From an uncultured Collinsella sp. (lineage in GTDB: Bacteria > Actinomycetota > Coriobacteriia > Coriobacteriales > Coriobacteriaceae): a stretch of 64,000 nucleotides of DNA. The position numbers and the translations under genes were made by a program. The DNA is taken from assembly GCA_958412345.1 (NCBI GenBank), contig CATYSO010000012.1, positions 1-64,000 on the forward strand. The letters run 5' to 3'. Below are positions 33,953-42,715 of this stretch, piece after piece. Position 1 is the stretch's first letter. Each line of letters begins with the position of its first letter. The notes below the pieces were generated by a model. It was not told where the DNA came from and made no database searches. It saw nothing but the letters and a program-made list of their open reading frames with translations.

Positions 33953-35098
33953 ATGGACCTTGCTGACATCCGCCAGGCCATCGATGGCATCGACACCACG
34001 CTCCTCAACAGCTTTGTCGAGCGCATGGACATTGCCACCGAGGTCGCCAAGTCAAAAATCGAGATGGGCAAGGCCGTCTTCGACCCCGCCCGTGAGCGCT
34101 CCAAGCTCAACAACCTCGCCAGCCGCGCGCCCGAGCGCTACGAGGCGCAGACCATCACCCTGTTCCGTCTCCTCATGAGCATGAGCAAGGCCGAGCAGCA
34201 GCGCTACATCAACGAGCTCAAGGGCATCACCGTCTCGCAAAAGGCCCACGCCACGGCTGCAGCCTCCGACACGCCCTTCCCTCAAACGGCCACCGTCGCC
34301 TGCCAGGGCGTCGAGGGCGCTTACAGCCAAATCGCCGCGTGCAAGCTCTTCGACGTGCCCGACATCGCGTTTTTCGAGACCTTCGAGGGCGTCATGCGCG
34401 CCGTGCGCGACGGCTTCTGCGAGTTTGGCGTGCTGCCCATCGAGAACTCCACCGCCGGTTCGGTCAACGCCGTCTACGACCTGCTCGCCCAGTTCGACTT
34501 CCATATCGTGCGCTCGCTTCGCCTCAAAATCGACCACAACCTGCTCGTCAAGCCCGGCACCAAGCTTGCGGACGTGCACGAGGTCTACAGCCACGGCCAG
34601 GCCATTGCCCAATGCGCCGGCTTTATCGAGGCGCACGACCTGCACGCCAACAAGTACCCCAACACGGCCATGTCGGCCGAGATGGTCGCCAGCTCCGAGC
34701 GCACCGATGTTGCCGCCATCGCATCGCGCAGCTGCGCGGCACTCTATGGCCTGGAGGTGCTGGAGCCCAACATCCAGGACTCGGACAACAACTACACGCG
34801 CTTTGTCGTCATCAGCCGCGAGCCACGCGTCTACCCCGGCGCCAACCGCACCTCGCTCATGATTACCACGGCCAACGAGCCGGGCGCACTCTATCGCGTA
34901 CTCGAGCGCTTCTACGCACTCAGCATCAACCTCATCAAGCTCGAGAGCCGCCCCATCCCCGGTCGCGACTTTGAGTTTATGTTCTACTTTGACCTGGACT
35001 GCCCCTTTGGCAGCAAGGCCCTCGATGATCTGCTCGATTCCATCAACGACGTGTGCGAGAGCTTCACCTACTTTGGCAGTTACACGGAGGTGCTCTAG
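33953..35098 (+). CDS. pheA: Bifunctional chorismate mutase / prephenate dehydratase
   Basis: A 381-residue P-protein for phenylalanine synthesis. The chorismate mutase helices are at 1-90, prephenate dehydratase at about 113-285 (ATVACQGVEGAYSQ, PIENSTAGSV at 162-171), and a C-terminal ACT domain has the ESRP motif that binds phenylalanine. The ATG at 33953 is fixed by AAAGGGG (33941-33947); the upstream GTG would precede that SD. The gene lies right after the 35-bp inverted repeat, so its expression may be partly uncoupled from aroC. Confidence 0.96.
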   Translation: MDLADIRQAIDGIDTTLLNSFVERMDIATEVAKSKIEMGKAVFDPARERSKLNNLASRAPERYEAQTITLFRLLMSMSKAEQQRYINELKGITVSQKAHATAAASDTPFPQTATVACQGVEGAYSQIAACKLFDVPDIAFFETFEGVMRAVRDGFCEFGVLPIENSTAGSVNAVYDLLAQFDFHIVRSLRLKIDHNLLVKPGTKLADVHEVYSHGQAIAQCAGFIEAHDLHANKYPNTAMSAEMVASSERTDVAAIASRSCAALYGLEVLEPNIQDSDNNYTRFVVISREPRVYPGANRTSLMITTANEPGALYRVLERFYALSINLIKLESRPIPGRDFEFMFYFDLDCPFGSKALDDLLDSINDVCESFTYFGSYTEVL

Positions 35099-36349
35099 AT
35101 GACCGATGTCGCCGCAACCCGCCCCTACGGCGTGCTGGGCCGCGTGCTGGGCCACAGCTACACCCCGACCATCTACAAGGAGCTGGCGGGGCTTGAGTAC
35201 GTGCGTTTTGAGCGCGAGCCCGAGGAGCTCGCGGCCTTTATGACGGGCGACGAGTGGGAGGGCACCAATGTTACCATCCCCTACAAGCGCACCGTCATGG
35301 AATACCTGGACGAGCTGAGTCCACTCGCCGAACGCATGGGCAACGTCAACACCATCACGCGCCTGCCCGACGGCCGCCTGCGCGGCGACAACACCGACTA
35401 CTTTGGTTTTCAGTGTCTGGTCGAGGAGTTGGGCGTAGAGGTTGCCGGAAAAAAGACCCTCGTGCTCGGTGCCACCGGCGGCGCCGGCACCACGGCAAGT
35501 ATGGTGCTGGGAGACCTGGGCGCCGTCGTTGTGCCCGTGGGTCGCACGAGCGAGGTCAACTACGACAACATCGCACAGCAGTCCGACGCCACCTTGCTCG
35601 TCAACTGCACGCCCGCCGGCATGTTCCCCCACTGCCCCGACGCGCCTTGTACGCTCGAAGGGCTCGATGCGCTCGAAGGTGTTATCGACATTGTCTACAA
35701 CCCCGCCCGCACGGGCCTGATGCTCGGGGCCGAGCGCCGCGGTATCCCTTGCATCGGCGGCCTACTGATGCTCGTGGCCCAGGCGGCACAGGCTGTCGAG
35801 CGCTACACCGGCCAGGTCACTCCGCGCGAGCGCATTCTGGACGTAACGGAGCGCCTGTCACGCCGCGAACAGAATATCGCGCTGATCGGCATGCCGGGCT
35901 CGGGCAAGACCCGTGTGGGCGAGCAGATTGCCTTGCTCACGGGGCGAGAGCACATTGACCTGGACCGCGCCCTCGAGGAACGCCTGGGCATGCCCTGCGC
36001 CGACTTTATCGTCGAACACGGTGAGCCGGCCTTCCGCGAGCAGGAGACGGCGGCCCTGGCCGATATCTCCAAGCGTAGTGGCTTGGTGCTTTCCACGGGC
36101 GGCGGCGTGGTCACGCGCGACGAGAACTATCCGCTACTGCACCAGAACAGCCAGATCGTGATGCTCAACCGCAAGCTCGACGAACTCGCCCACAAGGGTC
36201 GCCCCATCACCGCCCGCGACGGTATCGACAAGCTGGCCGAGCAGCGCATGCCGCGCTACCGCGCCTGGGCCGACTACATCATCGACTCACGCGACTGCGC
36301 CGCCAACACCGCCCAAGCCCTCCTCGACACCCTCCCATCCGCTCTCTAA
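35099..36349 (+). CDS. aroE/aroK: Shikimate dehydrogenase-shikimate kinase fusion (AroE-AroK)
   Basis: A 416-residue two-domain protein. Residues 1-245 are shikimate dehydrogenase: NVTIPYKR with catalytic K63, GDNTDYFGF with D100, and the NADP-binding GATGGAGTTA. Residues 255-416 are shikimate kinase: Walker A GMPGSGKT (264-271), the shikimate-binding DLD (287-289) and EPAFREQE, and TGGG (333-336). There is no stop or frameshift between them, so one chain reduces dehydroshikimate and then phosphorylates shikimate. The ATG immediately follows the pheA stop, with GGAGG overlapping it. Confidence 0.95.
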   Translation: MTDVAATRPYGVLGRVLGHSYTPTIYKELAGLEYVRFEREPEELAAFMTGDEWEGTNVTIPYKRTVMEYLDELSPLAERMGNVNTITRLPDGRLRGDNTDYFGFQCLVEELGVEVAGKKTLVLGATGGAGTTASMVLGDLGAVVVPVGRTSEVNYDNIAQQSDATLLVNCTPAGMFPHCPDAPCTLEGLDALEGVIDIVYNPARTGLMLGAERRGIPCIGGLLMLVAQAAQAVERYTGQVTPRERILDVTERLSRREQNIALIGMPGSGKTRVGEQIALLTGREHIDLDRALEERLGMPCADFIVEHGEPAFREQETAALADISKRSGLVLSTGGGVVTRDENYPLLHQNSQIVMLNRKLDELAHKGRPITARDGIDKLAEQRMPRYRAWADYIIDSRDCAANTAQALLDTLPSAL

Positions 36350-36351
36350 CC

Positions 36352-36392
36352 AAAACCACCACAAAGGGGACAGGCACCTTTGTGGTGGTTTT
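36352..36392. repeat. 16-bp perfect inverted repeat with GGACAGGCA loop
   Basis: AAAACCACCACAAAGG (36352-36367) and its exact reverse complement (36377-36392) flank GGACAGGCA. It starts three bases after the aroE-aroK stop and ends 21 bases before aroQ. The TTTT at the end is followed by CC, so termination would be partial. The loop and flank GGGGACAGGCACCTTTG recall interspersed intergenic elements common in gut Clostridia and Coriobacteriia. Confidence 0.75.
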
Positions 36393-36413
36393 CCAATCGC
36401 AAAGGAAGCAACC

Positions 36414-36851
36414 ATGAAAGCACTCGTCATCAATGGTCCCAACCTCAACATGCTTGGCATTCGCGAGCCGGGCATCTATGGCAGCGACAACTACGACCGC
36501 TTAGTGCAGATCTGCCAGGAAGCTGGTGCTGCACAGGGCTTCGACGAGGTCGAGGTTTTCCAGTCCAACCACGAGGGCAGCATCGTCGACAAGATCCAGG
36601 AGGCCTACGGCAAGGTCGACGGCATCGTCATCAACCCGGCGGCCTACACGCACACGAGCGTCGCGATCCTCGACGCACTCAAGGCCGTCGCCATCCCGGC
36701 TGTGGAGGTCCATATCAGCGCCGTCGAAACACGCGAGGACTTCCGCCAGGTAAGCTACGCCCGCCTAGCCTGCTTCGCCACCATCACCGGAGAAGGCCTC
36801 CAAGGCTACGCCCATGCATTGGAGCTGCTGAAAGAGCATCTCGATAAGTAA
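36414..36851 (+). CDS. aroQ: 3-dehydroquinate dehydratase, type II
   Basis: A 145-residue dodecameric type II dehydroquinase. NGPNLNMLG (7-15), catalytic Y22, FQSNHEG (49-55), NPAAYTHTS (74-82) and H100 in VEVHISAV are all in place. Serine/alanine replaces asparagine in the usual HLSN motif. The SD is AAAGGAAG before ATG. It completes the shikimate set: every enzyme from DAHP to chorismate is present in this operon. Confidence 0.96.
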   Translation: MKALVINGPNLNMLGIREPGIYGSDNYDRLVQICQEAGAAQGFDEVEVFQSNHEGSIVDKIQEAYGKVDGIVINPAAYTHTSVAILDALKAVAIPAVEVHISAVETREDFRQVSYARLACFATITGEGLQGYAHALELLKEHLDK

Positions 36852-36874
36852 GACCGCAACACTACTGAATAACT

Positions 36875-36911
36875 AATAGTGGGGACGACCAAGTTGGTCG
36901 CCTCCACTATT
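36875..36911. terminator. Bidirectional terminator between aroQ and the acyltransferase gene
   Basis: An almost perfect 18-bp hairpin: AATAGTGG (36875-36882) pairs with CCACTATT (36904-36911), and CGACC with GGTCG inside. It lies between convergent genes. The plus-strand tail runs GTTAAGCCTTTTTG. Confidence 0.7.
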
Positions 36912-36912
36912 G

Positions 36913-37899
36913 TTAAGCCTTTTTGATTACGTATGCTAGGCCGATATCGCAGGCGCAGCGTACGATTGATGCGAAGAGCCACGATGCTGGCAGCGTCATC
37001 AGCAACGGCATCGTCTGCCAGGGGATAAACCAATCGACCGCGTGGATTGCAAAGATGGCGAGGCTGGCCTGTCCGCAGAACACGAGCGCTCGCTCAAAGG
37101 ACCCCAAAACCGGCATGTCCTTCAGCTTTTCAATCGCCATGGAAACCCAGCACACGCAGTAACTGCCGGCAAGTGCGGCAGCCGTCGCAACCACAAACCC
37201 ATCCACACGACGGCTCGAAAGCTCAAGCCCGCTCAGGGCAGCAAGGGCAAGCCAAGCGACACCGACTCCAATAAACAACAGCGGCTTGCTCACGCTCGGC
37301 TCCAGCTTTCGCTGACGTGCCGTATAGCCTATCCACATCAGCAAGACGATGTAGCAGCTCAGATCCAAATCGAGCGGCAGATAGATACCCAAAAAGCGAG
37401 ACACGCTCAGCCCGCAGAAAGCAATCACAGCACAAACAACACCCTGCCAAACAGCGTCAACCTCGCGGCTATCAAACAACCGCACCAGCGCATTAAACAG
37501 CAGGCGCGACGTAAACAGCGCCGCCAAAAACCACGCCATGCCAACGGCAGCAACGCCAAGCCCAGGTACATCAACACCCGAGGCAAACACGAGCGTCTCA
37601 AGTCCGCCGGCAAGCGCACCGCCCGTCAACGGAGTCCCGCTCATCAAGAACGTCGGCACCTGCCAAGCCAGTGCAAGAACCACATACGGCACCAGCAAAC
37701 GCGACACCGAACCACTCACCAGCTCACGCCACGGCTTTGACCTAAACGTATACCCGGCAAGAATAAAGAACACCGGCATGTGAAACGAGAAGATGGCATG
37801 CCGCAAAGGCGAGGGATTTGGGACGGTATGCCCCACAATGACCAGAATAATTGCAATCCCCTTTGCAATATCTATCCAGTCGAGCCTTTTACTTCCCAT
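36913..37899 (-). CDS. Acyltransferase family 3 membrane protein
   Basis: A 328-residue integral membrane protein of the acyltransferase-3 / fucose 4-O-acetylase type. The N-terminal RLDWIDIAKGIAIILVIVGH contains the catalytic-region histidine, and FHMPVFFILAGYTFR follows; about ten helices are predicted. Such proteins O-acetylate surface sugars using cytoplasmic acetyl-CoA. The start at 37899 is set by AAGGG upstream. It stands at the border of the polysaccharide locus, alone between a terminator and a tRNA. Confidence 0.85.
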   Translation of the reverse strand: MGSKRLDWIDIAKGIAIILVIVGHTVPNPSPLRHAIFSFHMPVFFILAGYTFRSKPWRELVSGSVSRLLVPYVVLALAWQVPTFLMSGTPLTGGALAGGLETLVFASGVDVPGLGVAAVGMAWFLAALFTSRLLFNALVRLFDSREVDAVWQGVVCAVIAFCGLSVSRFLGIYLPLDLDLSCYIVLLMWIGYTARQRKLEPSVSKPLLFIGVGVAWLALAALSGLELSSRRVDGFVVATAAALAGSYCVCWVSMAIEKLKDMPVLGSFERALVFCGQASLAIFAIHAVDWFIPWQTMPLLMTLPASWLFASIVRCACDIGLAYVIKKA

Positions 37900-37931
37900 A
37901 GCGGACCCTTCAAAACAGCAGCACACAAGAC

Positions 37932-37964
37932 GAAAAAGCCCGGACCACTAAGCGGTCCGGGCTT
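37932..37964 (-). terminator. Intrinsic terminator after tRNA-Arg(TCT)
   Basis: AAGCCCGGACC (37936-37946) pairs perfectly with GGTCCGGGCTT (37954-37964) around a seven-base loop. On the minus strand a TTTTT run (complement of 37933-37937) follows. Confidence 0.85.
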
Positions 37965-37973
37965 AATAAACGA

Positions 37974-38050
37974 TGGTGCTCCATGGCGGATTCGAACCGT
38001 CGACCTTGGGATTAGAAGTCCCCTGCTCTATCCAACTGAGCTAATGGAGC
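37974..38050 (-). tRNA. tRNA-Arg (anticodon TCT)
   Basis: A 77-base tRNA with encoded CCA. Acceptor GCTCCAT pairs with ATGGAGC. D-arm TAGCTCAGTTGGATAGAGC and T-loop GGTTCGAATCC are canonical. The anticodon loop CTTCTAA gives TCT, reading AGA. A candidate -10 TATAAT lies at 38097-38102 on the minus strand. Confidence 0.96.
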
Positions 38051-38096
38051 AAATAACCGCACGCCCAAGCAAGCGCAAGCCTGTCAGGCGCAAGTA

Positions 38097-38102
38097 ATTA
38101 TA
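38097..38102 (-). promoter_or_regulatory. Candidate -10 box for tRNA-Arg(TCT)
   Basis: A perfect TATAAT on the minus strand lies about 47 bases before the tRNA 5' end and just after the ABC ATPase stop. No good -35 stands at 16-18 bases, so this is tentative. Confidence 0.35.
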
Positions 38103-38104
38103 AC

Positions 38105-38872
38105 CTAGTTGAACTGCTCGCGGTACGCCTTGCAGACCTCATCGACCGGGCCGTCCATGCGAAGGTCACCCTTCTCAATCCAAACGGCACGCTGGCAGAT
38201 GCGCTCAACCTGCTCCATGGAGTGCGAAACGAACAGAACCGTCACGTCACCGCTCTGGATAAAGTGCTGGATGCGGGCCTCGCACTTCTGCTGGAAGAAC
38301 ACATCACCGACGGACAGCGTCTCGTCAACGATCAGAATATCGGGCTCGGTAATCGTCGCGATTGCAAAGGCGATACGCGCCACCATGCCCGAGGAGAAGT
38401 TCTTAAGCGGCATATCGACAAAGTTCTGCAGCTCAGCGAACTCGATAATGCCGTCAAAGTTGGCATCGATGAACTCCTTGGTATATCCGAGCAGAGCGCC
38501 GTTCAGGTAGATGTTCTCGCGAGCCGTCAGCTCGGGGTCAAAGCCTGCGCCAAGCTCAATCAACGGTGCGATATTGCCATGAACCTTAACGCTGCCCTCA
38601 CTGGGCTCAAGCACACCGGCGATGATCTTGAGCATCGTGGACTTGCCGGAGCCATTGGTGCCAACCAGACCGACAACCTCGCCGCGATGAATATCGAACG
38701 AGATATGCTTGAGCGCCCTAAACTCCTCAAAGAACAACTCGTGCTTGGCAAGCTTAATGAAGTACTCCTTGAGGTTGGTCAGCGACTCGGACGCCATGTT
38801 AAAGATCATGGTGACGTCGTCGACCTCGACAGCCAGAGGCTGCTCGCTGTAATCAACAACAGATTCAGTCAT
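38105..38872 (-). CDS. Polysaccharide ABC exporter, ATP-binding subunit (Wzt/TagH type)
   Basis: A 255-residue ATPase energising export of a lipid-linked polymer. Walker A GTNGSGKST is at 71-79, the signature FSSGM at about 159-163 (variant of LSGGQ, as in this subfamily) and Walker B ILIVDE at 179-184. There is no C-terminal carbohydrate-binding domain as in long Wzt proteins, so it resembles the short TagH or Wzt forms. The ATG at 38872 has AAGGAG seven bases upstream. It is paired with the permease 11 bases away. Confidence 0.9.
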   Translation of the reverse strand: MTESVVDYSEQPLAVEVDDVTMIFNMASESLTNLKEYFIKLAKHELFFEEFRALKHISFDIHRGEVVGLVGTNGSGKSTMLKIIAGVLEPSEGSVKVHGNIAPLIELGAGFDPELTARENIYLNGALLGYTKEFIDANFDGIIEFAELQNFVDMPLKNFSSGMVARIAFAIATITEPDILIVDETLSVGDVFFQQKCEARIQHFIQSGDVTVLFVSHSMEQVERICQRAVWIEKGDLRMDGPVDEVCKAYREQFN

Positions 38873-38883
38873 CACAGCACTCC

Positions 38884-39729
38884 TTAGATGTAGAGGATGA
38901 ACTTGCGCTCGGACTTATGGAACACGGTGTAGCCAATAACAAGCGCAAGAACCGCCCAAGCGACGCACATGCCAAACGTCAAAAGCGAGGGCGTAGTCTG
39001 GAACAGGAAGATATCGCGCATAAACTGCAGGTAGTTATACATGGGGTTCGCATAGACCAGAATGCGCACGAGATGCGGCATTTGCACAACGAAGTCGGTC
39101 GTCCAGAAAATAGGCGTGATGTAAGTCCACGCCGTAATGACAACGCTCCATAGATGCATAACGTCGCGGAAGAAGACCGTAAGGGCGGAGAGCATCATGC
39201 CCAGGCCCATGCAGAAGCACATAAGCAGCAGCAGGCAAACCGGCAGCAGAATCAGGTGCCAAGAAGGCATAACGCGGAACCACAGCATGACGATTGCAAC
39301 GGCAACCAGCGAAAAGGCAAAGTTAACCAGCGAGAAGAGGACCTTCTGCACCGGGAAGACCCAGCGATGCACCTTAACCTTCTTGAGCAACGGAGCCGCG
39401 CCAACGATCGAAGTCAGCGCCTGATTCGTAGACTCGGACATAACGGCAAAGGTAACGTTACCCACGATCAAGTACAGCGGGTACATCTCGGGCGTAATTG
39501 AGCCATTGCGGCCCTGAGCAAAAATCGTCGAGAACACGATCGCCATGACGATCATCATCAGCAGCGGGTTGAGCACCGACCATGCGACGCCGAGAACGCT
39601 ACGACGATACTTGATCTTAAAATCCTTGGTAACCAGCTGACGAAGGATAAACGCATCCTTCTCAAATTCGTTCTTAGCAAACGTCGCAGGCAGACTGCGA
39701 GTTTCTTGTTGCTTTGTCTGATCCGACAC
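38884..39729 (-). CDS. Polysaccharide ABC exporter, permease subunit (Wzm/TagG type)
   Basis: A 281-residue ABC-2 permease with about six helices. Typical features are the amphipathic start VTKDFKIKYRRSVLGVAWSVLNP and the later helix ITPIFWTTDFV. GTG at 39727-39729 is preferred because AAAGGAG lies eight bases upstream; the longer TTG-initiated frame has no such lead. Together with the ATPase it should move an undecaprenyl-linked glycan across the membrane. Confidence 0.9.
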   Translation of the reverse strand: MSDQTKQQETRSLPATFAKNEFEKDAFILRQLVTKDFKIKYRRSVLGVAWSVLNPLLMMIVMAIVFSTIFAQGRNGSITPEMYPLYLIVGNVTFAVMSESTNQALTSIVGAAPLLKKVKVHRWVFPVQKVLFSLVNFAFSLVAVAIVMLWFRVMPSWHLILLPVCLLLLMCFCMGLGMMLSALTVFFRDVMHLWSVVITAWTYITPIFWTTDFVVQMPHLVRILVYANPMYNYLQFMRDIFLFQTTPSLLTFGMCVAWAVLALVIGYTVFHKSERKFILYI

Positions 39730-39768
39730 GGATGCAACTCCTTTACTCGTAATCGTTGACAAACGAAC

Positions 39769-39774
39769 AGTATA
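39769..39774 (-). promoter_or_regulatory. Candidate -10 box for the ABC exporter genes
   Basis: TATACT on the minus strand, about 40 bases before the permease start, lies in the 89-base gap after the upstream membrane-protein gene. The -35 (TTACGG, 16 bases away) is weak. Confidence 0.35.
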
Positions 39775-39818
39775 GACCCGCCCCTAACACCGTAAGGCGG
39801 CATTGCGAAACTGGAAAA

Positions 39819-41705
39819 CTATCCCACAACATCGGATTCCGAATGCCTTTCGCCAGATAGCAAGCCGCGAGCAACCACCACAAGCACAACCGGAAGACCA
39901 AATTGAGCCGCCACAATATAACGGGGCCAATACCAAATAGGGCTCGCAATAAAGAGCGTTCCGTACAACAGCACAAAAGGCAAAAGCGGCAATGCGAAAC
40001 GCGAACGCCCAAGCGATATCAAAAGAACTACCGAAAACACGAGCAGCCAAAAGACAACAGCACCAGAAATAGACCAGGCACTCAATCCGATCACCTTATC
40101 GACACCGTCACCAAAGAATGAAAGCAGGTTACGAAATACAACCCCCGCAGAGGCCTCTCCGTCGGCCATAAGGTTATACGGCACACCCATGAGAAAGTTT
40201 TCAGGAAGACCGTCAGCGCCCTTTACATTTGGTGCCCAAAAACCAAACGTCTGCAACTCCCATGCTTCAAAATACATCGAAGGGTTACGCAAAAACATCG
40301 AGACCCAATGAGTCCAGAATCCGTCCTTTAGTTGCTCCGCATTAAACTTCTCATTCCATTTTAGCGGATCGATAATACTGGGACGGTACACCTCCTTGTA
40401 ACGATCAAGCGGAAGCAGGTCGTTCATATAAGAACGGTCAGACGCAGACATATCGCCATCGAGCGCAGAAACACGAGCCATCTGGGCAAGCGGAATACCA
40501 ACCGACTCAACATCCTCCGACGGAACAACACCCATTGCCGAATACACGGGTCCCGTAATAGCCAGACATGCGACAAGCGCCAATCCAAGGGGGACAGCCA
40601 ACTGGGAAGTCGAAGCCATTGGGACAATGCGGTCGAGTCGGCCCAAGGCTGCAATAGTCACAAGCACCACAAATAACGCAGCACATATATATAAACCATT
40701 ATTGCGCATCAGCATGACACCTAACGAAAGGAAGCCAAGTGCAAGCAATCGTGGCGCACTCGCCCAGGAATCCTGTTCCATAACAGCATCGGCGAGCACA
40801 GTCACCATCAAGACAAGGCAGCAAGAAAACAGCGGATCTTTCCAGAGCGCAACGGAATATAGAGCGCAATAACGAGACAAGCCAAATAGGGCCACAAGCA
40901 GCCAGGACCAACGGCAGGAAACCCCCAAGCGGGAAGTCGCCCAAAGAGAAAGATAGCCAAAAGTGCCGGCAACACAGACCATCTGAAACACCGTAAGCAA
41001 GGCAACGCCCGCCGTAGGACTCAGCCCCATTAGGCCCACAATCTTGATACACGCCGCCATCATCATGGTGAATGCAACCGGATGATGGCTACTCAAAGGA
41101 TTCCACCCCATAATCTGAGCGAACGACGAGAAGGTGTCGCCAAAAAACAGACCGGGATAATACCTCAGGAAGAACGGCAGATACAAAAGAAATATCACTA
41201 GGGTACGAACCGTAACAGACGGAACTCGTATAGATGGTCCATAACCTTTCGCCCGCGATGTGCATACGCCGAAACCACAGCAGTGACAACGACTAGACAG
41301 CTGAATAAGCGCCGAAAAGGCCCAAAAGACCAATGCTGACATTGCGCAAAAAGCAATAACATCAAGTGCGGAATACGGCTCAATATAGTTCTCATAAATC
41401 CCCCCGGCAATCACCGGTTCTGCCACGTGAATATGCGCACCCAGCACAAGAACAAACGAAAATATAAGGGAAATCGCTAGACAGCAAACTCTTCCAACAA
41501 GAGACGGAAATGCAAAATCCCTGCATCCCAACCTATTGAAGCAAGCCAATAATGCGATTATCGCAACGCATGCCAAGACCGATGGAAACGGAGCAAAGGA
41601 ACCACTACAATACGTCACCGTAACGATGCTTGCTGCAATCAGCGAAACAGCACGTGTCACATCTAATAATTTGAACCGTCGAATCAATGCACCCATCCTA
41701 ACCAT
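39819..41705 (-). CDS. Large polytopic membrane protein (DUF6020-like, GT-C-type)
   Basis: A 628-residue protein with about 12-14 predicted helices and a soluble C-terminal loop region. The first external loop contains FFLRYYPGLFFGDTFSSF and a following WNPLSSHHPVAF, resembling uncharacterised DUF6020 proteins, which look like GT-C glycosyltransferases using polyprenyl-phosphate sugars. No catalytic residue can be assigned with confidence. The start is uncertain between two nearby ATGs. It is divergent from the polyprenyl-phosphate glycosyltransferases at 41747 and may use their products. Confidence 0.65.
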   Translation of the reverse strand: MVRMGALIRRFKLLDVTRAVSLIAASIVTVTYCSGSFAPFPSVLACVAIIALLACFNRLGCRDFAFPSLVGRVCCLAISLIFSFVLVLGAHIHVAEPVIAGGIYENYIEPYSALDVIAFCAMSALVFWAFSALIQLSSRCHCCGFGVCTSRAKGYGPSIRVPSVTVRTLVIFLLYLPFFLRYYPGLFFGDTFSSFAQIMGWNPLSSHHPVAFTMMMAACIKIVGLMGLSPTAGVALLTVFQMVCVAGTFGYLSLWATSRLGVSCRWSWLLVALFGLSRYCALYSVALWKDPLFSCCLVLMVTVLADAVMEQDSWASAPRLLALGFLSLGVMLMRNNGLYICAALFVVLVTIAALGRLDRIVPMASTSQLAVPLGLALVACLAITGPVYSAMGVVPSEDVESVGIPLAQMARVSALDGDMSASDRSYMNDLLPLDRYKEVYRPSIIDPLKWNEKFNAEQLKDGFWTHWVSMFLRNPSMYFEAWELQTFGFWAPNVKGADGLPENFLMGVPYNLMADGEASAGVVFRNLLSFFGDGVDKVIGLSAWSISGAVVFWLLVFSVVLLISLGRSRFALPLLPFVLLYGTLFIASPIWYWPRYIVAAQFGLPVVLVVVARGLLSGERHSESDVVG

Positions 41706-41746
41706 CTAATTAAACGATTCGATTGTACGCGACTTAAGGAACTTTC

Positions 41747-42709
41747 ATGGCCGAGCAAACGATTGCCGTTATTATCCCTTGCTTCAACGAAGCCGTCACC
41801 ATTGGAAAAGTCATCGACGACTTCCGCCGCGAACTTCCGCAAGCGACGGTCTATGTTTACGACAACAACTCGTCAGACGACACTTCGCGCATCGCAGAAG
41901 AGCACGGCGCCACAGTACGCTTTGAGCCCCGTCAGGGCAAAGGCAACGTCTGCCGCCAGATGTTTCGCGATATCGACGCCGACTGCTACCTGATGGTCGA
42001 CGGCGACGACACCTACCCCGCCGAGGCGGCCAAGGCCCTTTGCGAGCCCATTCTTAGCGGCACGGCCGACATGACCGTGGGCGATCGCCTTTCCAACGGC
42101 ACCTATGCCGAGGAAAACAAGCGCGCGTTCCACGGGTTTGGCAACAACCTGGTCCGCGCCATGATCAAGTGGATCTATGGCTACAGCTTCGACGACGTCA
42201 TGACCGGCTACCGAGCCATGAGCCGTCCGTTCGTCAAAACCTTCCCCGTGCTTTCCGAGGGCTTTCAAATCGAAACCGAACTCTCAATCCATGCCGTCGA
42301 CCACCGCTGGCGCATTAAGGATGTGCCCATCGAATACCGTGATCGCCCCGAAGGCTCCGAGTCCAAACTCAACACCGTCAGCGATGGCATTAAAGTCGTC
42401 GCCATGATCGGCACGCTGTTCAAGGACTACCGCCCGCTGAAGTTCTTCAGTCTGGTCGCGCTTCTATTCGCAATTATCGGCCTGGCCCTGGGCATGCCCA
42501 TCGTTGTCGAGTATTTCCAGACCGGCCTCGTCCCGCGCTTCCCCACCGCCATGCTCGCCGCCTCGTTTATGTTCCCGTGCGGCCTGAGCCTCGCTACCGG
42601 ATTCATCCTCGACTCCGTGGCAAAAGTCGAAAAGAAGCAGTGGGAAGTCAACGTGTACAGCAGATATGCCTTCGATGACTATCGCAACGACAAAACGAAC
42701 GAGAGGTAA
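41747..42709 (+). CDS. Family 2 glycosyltransferase, polyprenyl-phosphate type, with two C-terminal helices
   Basis: A 320-residue GT2. The GT-A domain begins TIAVIIPCFNEAVTIGKVI and has DGDD (85-88) as the metal-binding motif, then MTGYRAMSRPF. Two C-terminal membrane helices (about 230-290) match enzymes that transfer a sugar to undecaprenyl phosphate (DPM1/GtrB relatives). The SD is AAGGAA. It is followed six bases later by a second GT2, and then by a YfhO-type protein, suggesting a lipid-linked sugar donor pathway for decorating a surface polymer. Confidence 0.85.
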   Translation: MAEQTIAVIIPCFNEAVTIGKVIDDFRRELPQATVYVYDNNSSDDTSRIAEEHGATVRFEPRQGKGNVCRQMFRDIDADCYLMVDGDDTYPAEAAKALCEPILSGTADMTVGDRLSNGTYAEENKRAFHGFGNNLVRAMIKWIYGYSFDDVMTGYRAMSRPFVKTFPVLSEGFQIETELSIHAVDHRWRIKDVPIEYRDRPEGSESKLNTVSDGIKVVAMIGTLFKDYRPLKFFSLVALLFAIIGLALGMPIVVEYFQTGLVPRFPTAMLAASFMFPCGLSLATGFILDSVAKVEKKQWEVNVYSRYAFDDYRNDKTNER

Positions 42710-42715
42710 ATCGCC

